A DNA stretch of 41,135 bases from Ohessyouella blattaphilus. Lineage in GTDB: Bacteria > Bacillota > Clostridia > Lachnospirales > Lachnospiraceae. Below are positions 14,798 to 23,797 of the stretch, piece by piece; position 1 is the stretch's first letter, and each line of letters starts with the position of its first letter. The notes below the pieces were generated by a model. That model was not told the origin of the DNA. It was given only the letters and a program-made list of their open reading frames with translations, and searched no databases. A program made the translations under genes and the position numbers. The stretch is taken from NCBI RefSeq assembly GCF_024721265.1, contig NZ_JAMXOC010000027.1:1-41135 (forward strand). The letters are read 5' to 3'.

Positions 14798-17377
14798 TTA
14801 AATTATATTGTTGTTGTGAGCGATGGAAACCGCATCCGTTCCGTTTTTCGCCCCTAATTTTATATAGATCTTTCCTAGAAACTTCTGTACACCGCTAACG
14901 GATATGCCTAAGTTAAGAGCAATCTCCGACCGGGAAAATCCTTGCGCTAGAAGCTTTAACACCCTTTTTTCTCGGAGAGTCAAGCGGGCAGCTGTAAACG
15001 CCGGCTTCTGCTCCATCTTGCCATAGTCAATCCGTAGTGCTCGCAGTTTTTTAACGTGTTCTCTAGTTAGTTCTTCTAACTTATCTAGCCACTCTACGTC
15101 TATTTCTTCAAGGGTACTCTCCCGAACTAACTTAAGTAACGGCAAAATATGTTCTCCAAAGGTAAGCACTGGATAGAATAAGTTCTCCGAGTAAATCATA
15201 TCATATGCCTCTTTAAAAGCTGATATCGCTCGCTCTGGTTGCTCTTGACGTAAAAACGAAAGCGCATGTAGCATATTCCCACTAACCTTCATTTTCCAGA
15301 TGTTATTGCTAGCGATTAAGTCATCTAATTCATCTGTTAACAGGGAGAAAAGAGGATATTTCTCCTGGTGATAGGCGGCCACAGCGCAGATAAATAACTC
15401 CCGACCAGCAAAAGGTGCTTTTCCTTCATAGTGTCGATGCAAATCGGCTTCTTTTATCCAATCAGCTGCCTCTTCTGGTCTTCCTAGGTAAAAGCTATAG
15501 ATTGCGTAAAATACATCTCGTAAGTCATTAAACTGAGAAGTATCATTCTTTTCACAGTAATCATCGAAATTCTGTAAACATTCACATAGAACCTCTATAT
15601 CTCCTTGGTAAAACGCCAAATTAACAAGGACGTTATAGGCACTCATTACAATGTCGTGTTGTCCTTCTAAAGCCGCCCTAAAAACCGCCTGATTTGCACA
15701 AAACTCGGCGCGTTCGAATTGACAAGCCGCCAAACTAGCCTCCGCCTCAAACAAATAGTCAAATCCGGCTAGGCAACCATTACTTATCTTGGAAAAAAGC
15801 GATATGTACTGATAAATAAAAGTAACCATTTCCGCTACCGTCTTTCGTTCATTAGCCGGCAAGAAAAAGACACCATTTTCATTGGTCAAAAAACTATGTT
15901 GATTCGTGAGAATACTACCATTTGGCAAAAGCGAAACCGCTTTTTTCAAAAGCTGCAGATCAAAAAACTCCTCTTTCCGCAGGCTGATAATAGCTTTCAT
16001 AAAATAACATTCTCCTAAGATAGATGCATTCTCCTCTTCATCCTTTTCCAGTTTTTCTATCAGTTCATTAAAAATCATTTCTGACTGGGTGATACAGCTA
16101 CATTTAAAATACTCTTGACCGATAAAAAACTTTATCCAAGGATTCTTCTCCCGAAATCCTTGAGGGAGTCTTCGCAAGTAGCGAATAATTCTCTTTGTGT
16201 AAGGTAATCCTAGATTATAGGGCGAGAGCATTTTAAGGCACCTGGTAATACCTTCGTAATTATTGCTCTTAATGTAAAGTTCTATCACCGAATGCATATC
16301 TGTATTTTCAAATAGATACTCGCCTAGAATAATAAGAGTCTCCTTTTGCTCCTCTTCTCCTAGGGTAAGGAATTTGGCAATCAAAAATCGTTGATATGGC
16401 TTGATAAAACGCAGGCGTCGCTTAGAGACCGTATATTCAATAAAAGGATTTTGAAATAGCAGTTGCATAATCTCGGTAGGTTCACTAACCATCTCTGGCG
16501 GCAGTAATCGGGATATAATCTCTAGATTAAACGTCTGAAACCCGGAGAGCTTAATCAACATATCTCTGATGAACTTCGGATAGTTAGAAAAGTAATTCGC
16601 TTGCAACATGTCATAAATATTCTGTAATACCCGCTCATACTCTTCGCTTTGGGATTTAGCCGCCGCGGCAAAAGCACTAACAACTAAAGGCCACCCGGCC
16701 GTATCGTCCATAACTTTATGTAGCTTCTCCTCTTTTAACTCAATCCCGTAAAGCCGGAACAGTTGCTGCACCTCGTCGGCTGTAAAAGCCAGTTCTGCCG
16801 CTCTAATACTTCGGTATTTATGAGAACTGTCGTATTGCAGATGTATCGGGTGAGTTGAAAGATTCGTAATTTGTTCGTTAGAAATAATAATTTTCTGCAT
16901 TCGTGCTGAAGAATATACCTGATTAACAGACTGGATATTATGAAGAAAATCCAAAACTTGCTGATTCTTTATCATTTCAAAATTGTCAAATACGAGAATG
17001 ATTTTCCCCACACTTTCTCTAACCTTTTCATCATCTTCTAGCACGGTGAAAAATTCAGAAAGTTCCTGAAGAGATTTTGGGAATTCCCTATTCAAAATAA
17101 TCTCACCGATTTCAGGAATCTCTTTCATCGTCGCGTTTGCAAGTGATCGCCAGAAAAAATCCGTCTGATTGTCTAAAGGTGAAAAGTTGAGCCAAATAAC
17201 TTTAGCCTTTGACTTTTGTACATATGAGGAGACTAGCGTTGTCTTACCGTAGCCTGGTCCGGCGATAATCGTCGTTACGGTATTCTCTGTCGACTGAGCT
17301 AGTAACTCATGTAGACGAGAACGCTTCACAAATCCCGCTGGTAGCGGAAACCCTGGCAAATATTTATTCCTTTGCAT
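14798..17377 (-). CDS. MalT-like LuxR-family ATP-dependent transcriptional activator (LAL type)
   Basis: This 859-aa regulator has an N-terminal STAND-type ATPase with Walker A GPGYGKTT (40-47) and Walker B IILVFDNFE (126-134), a central helical TPR-like region, and a C-terminal LuxR helix-turn-helix (about 799-859, LTLREKRVLKLLAQGFSRSEIALNLGISVSGVQKFL). Such large activators bind ATP and an inducer, oligomerise, and activate nearby operons. It is divergent from the pilus operon with a 171-nt gap, which makes it the candidate pilus regulator. The ATG at 17377 has AAGGAGGG six bases upstream; an in-frame ATG at 17401 lacks a site. Confidence 0.88.
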   Translation of the reverse strand: MQRNKYLPGFPLPAGFVKRSRLHELLAQSTENTVTTIIAGPGYGKTTLVSSYVQKSKAKVIWLNFSPLDNQTDFFWRSLANATMKEIPEIGEIILNREFPKSLQELSEFFTVLEDDEKVRESVGKIILVFDNFEMIKNQQVLDFLHNIQSVNQVYSSARMQKIIISNEQITNLSTHPIHLQYDSSHKYRSIRAAELAFTADEVQQLFRLYGIELKEEKLHKVMDDTAGWPLVVSAFAAAAKSQSEEYERVLQNIYDMLQANYFSNYPKFIRDMLIKLSGFQTFNLEIISRLLPPEMVSEPTEIMQLLFQNPFIEYTVSKRRLRFIKPYQRFLIAKFLTLGEEEQKETLIILGEYLFENTDMHSVIELYIKSNNYEGITRCLKMLSPYNLGLPYTKRIIRYLRRLPQGFREKNPWIKFFIGQEYFKCSCITQSEMIFNELIEKLEKDEEENASILGECYFMKAIISLRKEEFFDLQLLKKAVSLLPNGSILTNQHSFLTNENGVFFLPANERKTVAEMVTFIYQYISLFSKISNGCLAGFDYLFEAEASLAACQFERAEFCANQAVFRAALEGQHDIVMSAYNVLVNLAFYQGDIEVLCECLQNFDDYCEKNDTSQFNDLRDVFYAIYSFYLGRPEEAADWIKEADLHRHYEGKAPFAGRELFICAVAAYHQEKYPLFSLLTDELDDLIASNNIWKMKVSGNMLHALSFLRQEQPERAISAFKEAYDMIYSENLFYPVLTFGEHILPLLKLVRESTLEEIDVEWLDKLEELTREHVKKLRALRIDYGKMEQKPAFTAARLTLREKRVLKLLAQGFSRSEIALNLGISVSGVQKFLGKIYIKLGAKNGTDAVSIAHNNNII

Positions 17378-17548
17378 AAAAGCCCTCCTTCCCACGTTCA
17401 TTATATGATGTCCCCTCTATACTGGTACTACCCGAAAGGACAGTCTTTTTTATTTTTATAAATGATAAAAAGAGCAGTTTTACTACCTATAACCACCTTA
17501 CAATCATATTAAGGCAAGGTATTTACTTTATTGACAAGGAGGTGAGTT
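17378..17548. promoter_or_regulatory. Divergent control region of LuxR regulator and pilus operon
   Basis: The region holds the regulator's ribosome site (17383-17390), a TGTCC/GGACA inverted repeat (17409-17413 and 17438-17442), a CCTTA-N9-TAAGG inverted repeat (17496-17514), and the pilus AAGGAGGTGA site just before 17549. No clear -35/-10 pair is visible on the plus strand, consistent with a promoter that needs an activator. Confidence 0.4.
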
Positions 17549-20542
17549 ATGTACACAAAAAAAAGAATAATGAAGTTATTAATCTGCACCTGCCTTACGG
17601 GAATTCTTTTCACTTACCCAGTCTTTTCTGCCTTAGCAAATCCTGACGAAAATCGGTACCGTTTCCAGATTCCCATTGAATCTTTAGCAAATAATCCAGA
17701 GACATTATCTATCTCTAACTTAAGTGAAGAAGATTATAAAGACCTACCTGTACTAACTGAAAATAAGGAGTTAGCAGACCTTTTTTTAGAATGGTCACAG
17801 GACACTATCCTTTATGAGACCAGATCCCTTCCTCAGGAGACGGGGAAAATCTGGATTGTATTTAAACCGGAGAGTAAACAGTGGCTCGTCATCGGGGTAA
17901 ATATTGCTTCCACAAATATCCAGCTCTCACTGCAAGACGAGTTTGGAAAGCACCTTATGGTCCACAGCTTGAAAAGCATAAATACCTCATTAGCAGAAAC
18001 CATCGCGGATTCTCCCACAGAGACACTAGACATTGCCGGACAAAGTCTATTCCTCGCTACACTCGTGGAAGATAATGAACAACCAACTGATGAAAAAACA
18101 GCCGATGAAGAGGTAACGAACGAAGTCCCTCAAAAAGAAACCGCAGATGACACTACCGAAGTGATAACTTCAGAAAATGAAAGTACCTCTTCAGCAAAAG
18201 GCCAAATAGCAAGTCGGCCAGGAAGAGATCTCGATCCTACCGCCGCTACTCTATATGGTTATAAAAAAGCCGAAGAAATAGAGGATGCCGAAGATATCTT
18301 TCAAATTAATGTAGATATCCAAGGACAGCCGAAGACAGTAACAACGACGGAAAACATGCCCGTTGATATTGTCTTAGCCCTTGATTTGAGTGGTAGTATG
18401 GGCTCTGGATTGTTCAGTAGATGGGCTTATTTAGATCAAGCCTCAAGATCGATTATAGATATGTTTTTAGCATCTTCTGACACTGCCAGTATGGATATCA
18501 ATATCGGCATCGTCGGCTATTCTAGTTTTAAGGACGTCGCTGGTGGCAGTAGGGCTCATAAAACCCTTCATCCGCTTTCTAAAAATGCCGCCACCCTTAA
18601 AGGAATTTTTGATTATAGTTTTAACGGTTCCAAGCTAGACCCTGCCAATCTCCGCAACAGTCGCGTAGGTGGATACTCTTTAGGGACGGGCACAAATTCA
18701 CAAGCCGGCTTTATCGGCGCTCATGAAATGTTAGACGCTCGTAGTGAAGCTGACCGCAAGACGAGGCAAAGCATTATCATCTACTTAACCGATGGTATGT
18801 CCGAGCGATATTACACCCGTACTCCTAGTGCTGGTGGCTCCTATGACGAGACTGAAAGCGAAAATTTCCAACCGGCCTTAACGGAAGCCAATAACATTAA
18901 AGCGAAGGGTTCAACTATCTATACCGTAGCACTTCTAGCCTCTAGCGAAACATCTCCACCCCAAAAAGCTCGTGATTTGCTTGAAAACGCAGCTTCTACG
19001 CCAAGCAAATATGTGGTAGCAAAGGACACTAAGCTTAAAGTAGCCTTTCAGGAAATCGGAAATGACATAAAAGAAACCACCTGGACCATTGATCATTCCA
19101 GCGTCACCCTTACCGATCCTATGAGTGAGTATGTTACTTACCTAGATACCGGTTACGATGGCCAGCCAACCAAGATGGAGGTCTCTAAAGACTATGGCAA
19201 CACCTGGGAACCGCTGCCTACAGAGGGCTGGAATCTAAAAGTCGGTCATGAGACGCCGACAACTTTAACCGCGGAAATCACTGACTATCATTCGGATTAT
19301 CAATATCGACTTTCCTATTTTATAAAAGTCAACGCTTCCGCTTATGGCCAAGCACTTCACAAGGACCAAACCAGTGGCAAGAATCCAGAGACGGGAATAT
19401 CAGGAGTAATCGCTAATGGCTATACGTATTTGTCCTCAGATCTTGTGACAGAACAAGAGATACTGGTACCAACCGTGTACGTCCCCCTCCAAGAAGAGGC
19501 CAGTATCACTTCCCGGAAATGGGCCGTACCAACCGAGCCAGATATCATCAGTCCAGCCCTTGGATATTGGACCATTCAGGTGCTCTTTAGCGGAGAAGAT
19601 GTAAGCCCCCAAAACCCCAAGATTCCCGTAACGAATGTAACCCTTGTCGATACCCTTAGCCCCTATGTTATGTATGCCGCCGAACTCGCCGGGTGGGTCG
19701 ACCTAGTCGGCGAAAAGACGCTTAAGGGTACGACTGACTGGACACCCGTACAAGAAGTTCAGCCCACTTATAGCCGGGAACACAATACTATCACTTGGCC
19801 TTTAGGCACTTTACACGATGATGATTACGATTATCGCATCACCTACCCCGTTCAGGTAAGAGATGAATATAAAGGCGTCATGATTCATAAGGATCAAACC
19901 AGTGGTACCAATCCCGAGGACGGTACTGATGGCGTCGTTGCTAATGGACGGACTTGGCTTACTTATTACCTAGAGGAAACCTATATGGAATACGACATTT
20001 TGGTGCCGACTGTTTACCGTGATCACCTTGTGGACTTTTCTTTTACTAAAATATTCACTGATAAAACAGGGGATAAAACGCTTACCGGTGCCAAGTTTCA
20101 GATTCAGCAGTGCACCAACCCCTATAGCCACACCCATACAGACACAAGTCCTTGTTGGGGAAATCCAATCACACAAACATCTGATACCAATGGTCTTGTA
20201 TACTTTGCCAACATAAAAGTTGGTGAATACCTTTTAAAAGAGCTGGAATCGCCGTTTGGCTTTGAACTGCCTAGTGGCTACTGGATTGTCTCTATTCAAA
20301 GCGAGGATGATATCACCTTTAAAGGGTATGCCACTAGCGGCATTTTACCCCCAGCAGTAAAGGTTGATTCTGAAGGTAAGTACGCCATCCCTAATTTCCA
20401 TGTTTTTGGCCTTCCCTTTAGCGGCCAGAAAGGAATTCTACTTATTTTACTCACAGGGCTCGCTCTTACAATTAGCGGCCTAGTTGCCTACAAATTCACA
20501 CACATACAACGGAGGAAAACGTATGACAAAGAAATTTATTAA
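17549..20542 (+). CDS. VWA-domain pilus tip adhesin with Cna-B domain and LPFSG anchor
   Basis: This is a 997-aa surface protein. It has a signal peptide (1-30, ending SALA), an N-terminal region, an acidic Thr/Glu-rich linker (about 172-215), a von Willebrand A domain with MIDAS DLSGSMG (279-285), GTGTNSQAG and TDGMS, two related isopeptide-type repeats marked by HKDQTSG at residues 604 and 780, a Cna-B/SpaA domain (about 845-935, E-box YLLKELESPFGFE), and a cell-wall sorting signal LPFSG (955-959) with a hydrophobic helix and basic tail. The architecture matches tip adhesins such as RrgA, which use metal-bound VWA domains to bind host or surface ligands. AAGGAGGTGA precedes the ATG. The 3' end overlaps the pilin gene by 20 nt. 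Confidence 0.9.
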   Translation: MYTKKRIMKLLICTCLTGILFTYPVFSALANPDENRYRFQIPIESLANNPETLSISNLSEEDYKDLPVLTENKELADLFLEWSQDTILYETRSLPQETGKIWIVFKPESKQWLVIGVNIASTNIQLSLQDEFGKHLMVHSLKSINTSLAETIADSPTETLDIAGQSLFLATLVEDNEQPTDEKTADEEVTNEVPQKETADDTTEVITSENESTSSAKGQIASRPGRDLDPTAATLYGYKKAEEIEDAEDIFQINVDIQGQPKTVTTTENMPVDIVLALDLSGSMGSGLFSRWAYLDQASRSIIDMFLASSDTASMDINIGIVGYSSFKDVAGGSRAHKTLHPLSKNAATLKGIFDYSFNGSKLDPANLRNSRVGGYSLGTGTNSQAGFIGAHEMLDARSEADRKTRQSIIIYLTDGMSERYYTRTPSAGGSYDETESENFQPALTEANNIKAKGSTIYTVALLASSETSPPQKARDLLENAASTPSKYVVAKDTKLKVAFQEIGNDIKETTWTIDHSSVTLTDPMSEYVTYLDTGYDGQPTKMEVSKDYGNTWEPLPTEGWNLKVGHETPTTLTAEITDYHSDYQYRLSYFIKVNASAYGQALHKDQTSGKNPETGISGVIANGYTYLSSDLVTEQEILVPTVYVPLQEEASITSRKWAVPTEPDIISPALGYWTIQVLFSGEDVSPQNPKIPVTNVTLVDTLSPYVMYAAELAGWVDLVGEKTLKGTTDWTPVQEVQPTYSREHNTITWPLGTLHDDDYDYRITYPVQVRDEYKGVMIHKDQTSGTNPEDGTDGVVANGRTWLTYYLEETYMEYDILVPTVYRDHLVDFSFTKIFTDKTGDKTLTGAKFQIQQCTNPYSHTHTDTSPCWGNPITQTSDTNGLVYFANIKVGEYLLKELESPFGFELPSGYWIVSIQSEDDITFKGYATSGILPPAVKVDSEGKYAIPNFHVFGLPFSGQKGILLILLTGLALTISGLVAYKFTHIQRRKTYDKEIY

Positions 20543-22070
20543 CAAACTATTATCCGCCTTCTTGGCACTCTCTCTGCTTTTCGCTAGCTCAGCAGTTGCC
20601 CTAGCTGCACCTGCTGATGTGCCTAATCCAGCCCTCGAAGGTAGTATTACCGTCCATAAATACGGCACCGATCACGAACCGACGAACCCCGCTAACGGCC
20701 TGGAAATCACCGACGAAACCACCCTTAGCAAACTAGGAACACCCCTTTCAGGCGTGGGCTTTACCTTGTCTCTAATTAAGGAAACCGACGACGATTGGAC
20801 GTTTAAAGAAGGCATGTCCGCTGCTGAAGCTCTTATGCATATCGAGACTACCTATCCCGAGCAGACTACCGATGAGCACGGCATAACCAGTTGGGACGGA
20901 CTCGATTCCGTCAGATATTACGTTCTCGAAGAAACCACCGCACCGGCAAATGGGAACTATCGGGCGATGGAGCCAACCATCATTGCTGTTCCTTACGGAT
21001 TTACTGGCTCTGGTACCGGCTGGAACTATGATGTACATGTCTATCCTAAGAATGTGAATCAGGAAGAAGTAACAAAAACAGTAACCGATAACGAAAACGG
21101 TTATAAAGTCGGCGATACGGTAACTTGGGTAATCAACGGCCGCGTTCCTAGTGATCTTCGCCTTCCTAATGGAACCGAAGAAGGCACCCATATTTACGGT
21201 TCTCTTTCTTTTCACGATCAATTAGATACTCGGTTAGATTACACCCAGAACAGCGAAACCGTTAACATGATCCTCCCTGGGGACGAGAAAATCCTGTTAG
21301 AAAGAGAGGATGACTACACCGTGGAAGAAGAAGCGCCACACGGAATAAAAATCGCTCTAACCGAAGCCGGTATTGATAAATTGGTAGACACTGGTGCCGG
21401 TCGAATTGAAATCATCTTGCCAACGGTTATTAATAGTAGCGCAACTGTTACCACCAACGAGGAAGGTGACCTAGCTATCGAAAATAATGTCACCAAAAGC
21501 TGGCAACACGCTGGTACTCAAGAAGACAACAGCGCTACCCCTACAGATAAGCCAAAAGTCACCCTTGCCTATATCGAAATCCTTAAAGTAGATCATAAGC
21601 AAAAAGATATTCTATTAAATGGGGCTCAGTTTAAGGTCGCGACTTCTGAGGCAAATGCCAAGGCCGGCAACTTTATCAAAGATGGGGATGGGGAAGAAAT
21701 CCTAGTTACCACTGCTGCCGGTGGGGGGAATGTAGCAGGTTACGCCGTCATCTCCGGTCTACCGGCTAGTGCTGATAGCGATGTATCCTACTACTTACGA
21801 GAGGTGAAGGCGCCTGAGGCTCCGGAAGATCATCCAGACTGGGAATACGTCTTGCGCCCAGATGCTATCAAGGTAACCATTCCTGCCGGTCAAAATAACG
21901 CCTCTGTAACTGTGGAAAACACGCGACTAGGCGACGATGGTCCAGGACCAATCTTCGGTCTTCCACTAACTGGCGGTATCGGTGCGGCAATCTTTATTGC
22001 AGCCGGTCTTCTCCTAGTTATGATTGGCCTCTTTGCCCTTAAGAAGAGTAAGCGAATTGAAAAGAAATAA
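20523..22070 (+). CDS. Major shaft pilin (SpaA/FimA type)
   Basis: This is a 515-aa pilin. The signal peptide spans residues 1-29 (ALAAPAD). The pilin motif W167-NYDVHVYPKN (Lys176) supplies the lysine that the pilus sortase joins to the next subunit. Two E-box-like sequences (VLEETTAP near 134-141 and YYLREVKAPE towards the C-terminus) mark internal isopeptide domains. The sorting signal is LPLTG (480-484) followed by a helix and KKSKRIEKK. It is therefore the polymerised shaft subunit. GGAGG at 20511-20515 sets the ATG at 20523. The stop overlaps the sortase start by 14 nt, so translation is coupled. Confidence 0.92.
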   Translation: MTKKFINKLLSAFLALSLLFASSAVALAAPADVPNPALEGSITVHKYGTDHEPTNPANGLEITDETTLSKLGTPLSGVGFTLSLIKETDDDWTFKEGMSAAEALMHIETTYPEQTTDEHGITSWDGLDSVRYYVLEETTAPANGNYRAMEPTIIAVPYGFTGSGTGWNYDVHVYPKNVNQEEVTKTVTDNENGYKVGDTVTWVINGRVPSDLRLPNGTEEGTHIYGSLSFHDQLDTRLDYTQNSETVNMILPGDEKILLEREDDYTVEEEAPHGIKIALTEAGIDKLVDTGAGRIEIILPTVINSSATVTTNEEGDLAIENNVTKSWQHAGTQEDNSATPTDKPKVTLAYIEILKVDHKQKDILLNGAQFKVATSEANAKAGNFIKDGDGEEILVTTAAGGGNVAGYAVISGLPASADSDVSYYLREVKAPEAPEDHPDWEYVLRPDAIKVTIPAGQNNASVTVENTRLGDDGPGPIFGLPLTGGIGAAIFIAAGLLLVMIGLFALKKSKRIEKK

Positions 22071-23436
22071 ATTCATAATGTTCATCATTCTTCTGGGCCT
22101 CGGCATTATGGCGTATCCATTTATCGGCTCTTGGTATAATAACCACCACTTCGTAACCGTGGGAAATACCTATACTAGCAAGGTCGCAAATTTATCGCCA
22201 GCAGAAATCGAAGAACAGTGGGCGAAAGCTTATGACTATAACAATAGCCTCCGCGGGGATCCGGTAAAAGATCCATTTATACCTGGAAGTGGCCGGTCCC
22301 TGCCGGGCAATTACCTAGACGTCCTAGGCGTCAATCACGTAATTGGGAAAATCCAAATCCCTACTATCAAAGTTGACCTTCCCATTTATCACGGAACCAG
22401 TGATAAAGTCCTGAAAAAGGGCGTCGGTCACATTGAAGGCACCACCTTTCCCCTTGGGGACAATGGGCACAGTATCCTTACCGGGCACACGGGACTTCCC
22501 AGTGCCAAAATCTTTGACGAATTAGTAAACCTAGAAGAAGGCGACGAATTTTTCATAACCGTTCTTGATAAAACCTTTATCTACACGGTAGATAATATAA
22601 AGGTAATTCTACCTGAGGAGTTCTCTTCCTACGATATAAAAGGCGGCTATTTCGTAACCCTGGTAACGTGTACACCCTACGGAATCAACTCCCATCGGCT
22701 ATTAGTTCGCGGAAAGTTTGACCGTATTGCCAGTGAAGGTGACGAACAAGTAAAAGCAAAGAAGGTGATACCCATGAAAAGAATACTCGCGCTCTTCGTT
22801 ATAGCAGCCGGTCTTCTCCTGCTTATCTTGCCCACTTGCTTTAGACAGCACTTTCGTTTCCAAACGAAAAGGTTAGAAACCGCCTTTTCTAAGCAGCAAG
22901 ATAAAAGGGATACCGATACCCTCTATGACTATTTGCAAGCTGAAAACCAGCGGTTATATGAAGACAAGCAGAAAGGACTAAAGGATCCCTTCTCTTATCA
23001 AGTCCCTGCTATCGATCTCCGTACTTTTGGCATCGAAGATAATTTATTTGGCTTTATTACGATTCCTAAACTTGATGAAACTCTTCCCCTATATTTGGGT
23101 GCCAGTGAAGAGAATCTGAAAAAAGGTGCCGCTCACTTAACTCAGACTTCGTACCCTATCGGTGGGTTAAATACGAATGCCGTCATCGCTGCCCACCGTG
23201 GATATTATAAAGCCAAGATGTTTCGTCATATCGATAAACTAACAATTGGGGATACTATCTATATAAAGAACTTTAAAGAAACACTCACTTATCAGGTAAG
23301 CGAGGTAAAGATTATCGATCCTAGCGACATAAAAGAGATACTTATTAGAGAAGGCAAAGATATGGTTACTCTCATCAGCTGCCATCCCTATCCATCCAAT
23401 CGGCAACGATATGTCGTTTATTGCGAAAGAACCTAA
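22057..23436 (+). CDS. Double class C sortase in one reading frame
   Basis: This 459-aa ORF contains two complete class C (pilus-polymerising) sortase units. Unit 1 has a transmembrane helix (6-25), lid motif DPF (72-74), and catalytic His144, Cys205 (TLVTCTPYG) and Arg214. A second membrane helix (242-261) follows. Unit 2 has lid DPF (310-312), His380 (IAAHRGY), Cys442 (LISCHPY) and Arg451. The usual arrangement is separate genes. Met240, at 22774, begins the second helix and has a strong AAAGAAGGTGAT ribosome site, so unit 2 may also be made alone. The start chosen is TTG 22057, overlapping the pilin stop; a TTG at 22024 is possible but would add 11 residues from the pilin 3' end. Confidence 0.88.
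   Translation: MKRNKFIMFIILLGLGIMAYPFIGSWYNNHHFVTVGNTYTSKVANLSPAEIEEQWAKAYDYNNSLRGDPVKDPFIPGSGRSLPGNYLDVLGVNHVIGKIQIPTIKVDLPIYHGTSDKVLKKGVGHIEGTTFPLGDNGHSILTGHTGLPSAKIFDELVNLEEGDEFFITVLDKTFIYTVDNIKVILPEEFSSYDIKGGYFVTLVTCTPYGINSHRLLVRGKFDRIASEGDEQVKAKKVIPMKRILALFVIAAGLLLLILPTCFRQHFRFQTKRLETAFSKQQDKRDTDTLYDYLQAENQRLYEDKQKGLKDPFSYQVPAIDLRTFGIEDNLFGFITIPKLDETLPLYLGASEENLKKGAAHLTQTSYPIGGLNTNAVIAAHRGYYKAKMFRHIDKLTIGDTIYIKNFKETLTYQVSEVKIIDPSDIKEILIREGKDMVTLISCHPYPSNRQRYVVYCERT
22758..22776 (+). promoter_or_regulatory. Internal ribosome binding site and ATG for second sortase unit
   Basis: AAAGAAGGTGATACCCATG closely matches the 16S complement AAAGGAGGTGATCC, with ATG at 22774 in frame with the double sortase. 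The product from this start would be a normal 220-aa class C sortase beginning MKRILALFVIAAG. Confidence 0.6.
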
Positions 23437-23469
23437 TAACTGTAATATTTCATTTGAGAGGTGAAAAAT

Positions 23470-23724
23470 ATGAACGCAGCAAATCATGCATTGTATCATT
23501 ATCAAAGAACAGAGCCCTTTTACGAAATAAGCGCTCTTCTTGGGGGAGAGATTCTTGCTGGACATTTGGATAAAACCTTTTCAGTAGGAAGGTTCTTCTT
23601 CGAAAACTATCAACCGGAGACGAAAGAAATTAATTATATCGCACTCGATATTCAAACGAAGCACGTTATTCCTTTTAATAATAAGGAAGAAGCACTTAAC
23701 TGGTGTCAAGATCTTGGTGCTTAA
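23470..23724 (+). CDS. Hypothetical protein, 84 aa, last gene of pilus operon
   Basis: This is an 84-aa soluble protein of unrecognised family (MNAANHALYHYQRTEPFYEI; C-terminal EEALNWCQDLGA). GAGAGGTG precedes the ATG at 23470; an in-frame GTG at 23461 is part of that ribosome site. It starts 33 nt after the sortase stop and ends just before the terminator at 23756, so it is co-transcribed with the pilus genes. It has no signal peptide or membrane segment, so any role in pilus biology would be cytoplasmic. I cannot assign a function. Confidence 0.65.
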   Translation: MNAANHALYHYQRTEPFYEISALLGGEILAGHLDKTFSVGRFFFENYQPETKEINYIALDIQTKHVIPFNNKEEALNWCQDLGA

Positions 23725-23755
23725 ACCGCTAGCATCATGCTTTGTCCACAGACAA

Positions 23756-23793
23756 ATACGGCAGTCAAGGATAATCGTCCCTGACTGCCGTAT
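23756..23793. terminator. Bidirectional terminator between pilus operon and isomerase gene
   Basis: Arms ATACGGCAGTCA and TGACTGCCGTAT (12 bp, perfect) lie between convergent genes, ending 4 bases before the isomerase stop. The stem extends inward with GGA/TCC after a mismatch. Confidence 0.8.
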
Positions 23794-23797
23794 CTAA

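Noticed and set aside
20772-21221. 149-aa open frame antisense to the pilin gene
   Set aside because: It is a reverse-strand shadow of the pilin coding sequence.
22024-22056. Earlier TTG start for the double sortase
   Set aside because: It would add 11 residues encoded within the pilin 3' end and has a poorer position; TTG 22057 directly precedes MKRNKFIMF, a normal membrane-anchor start.
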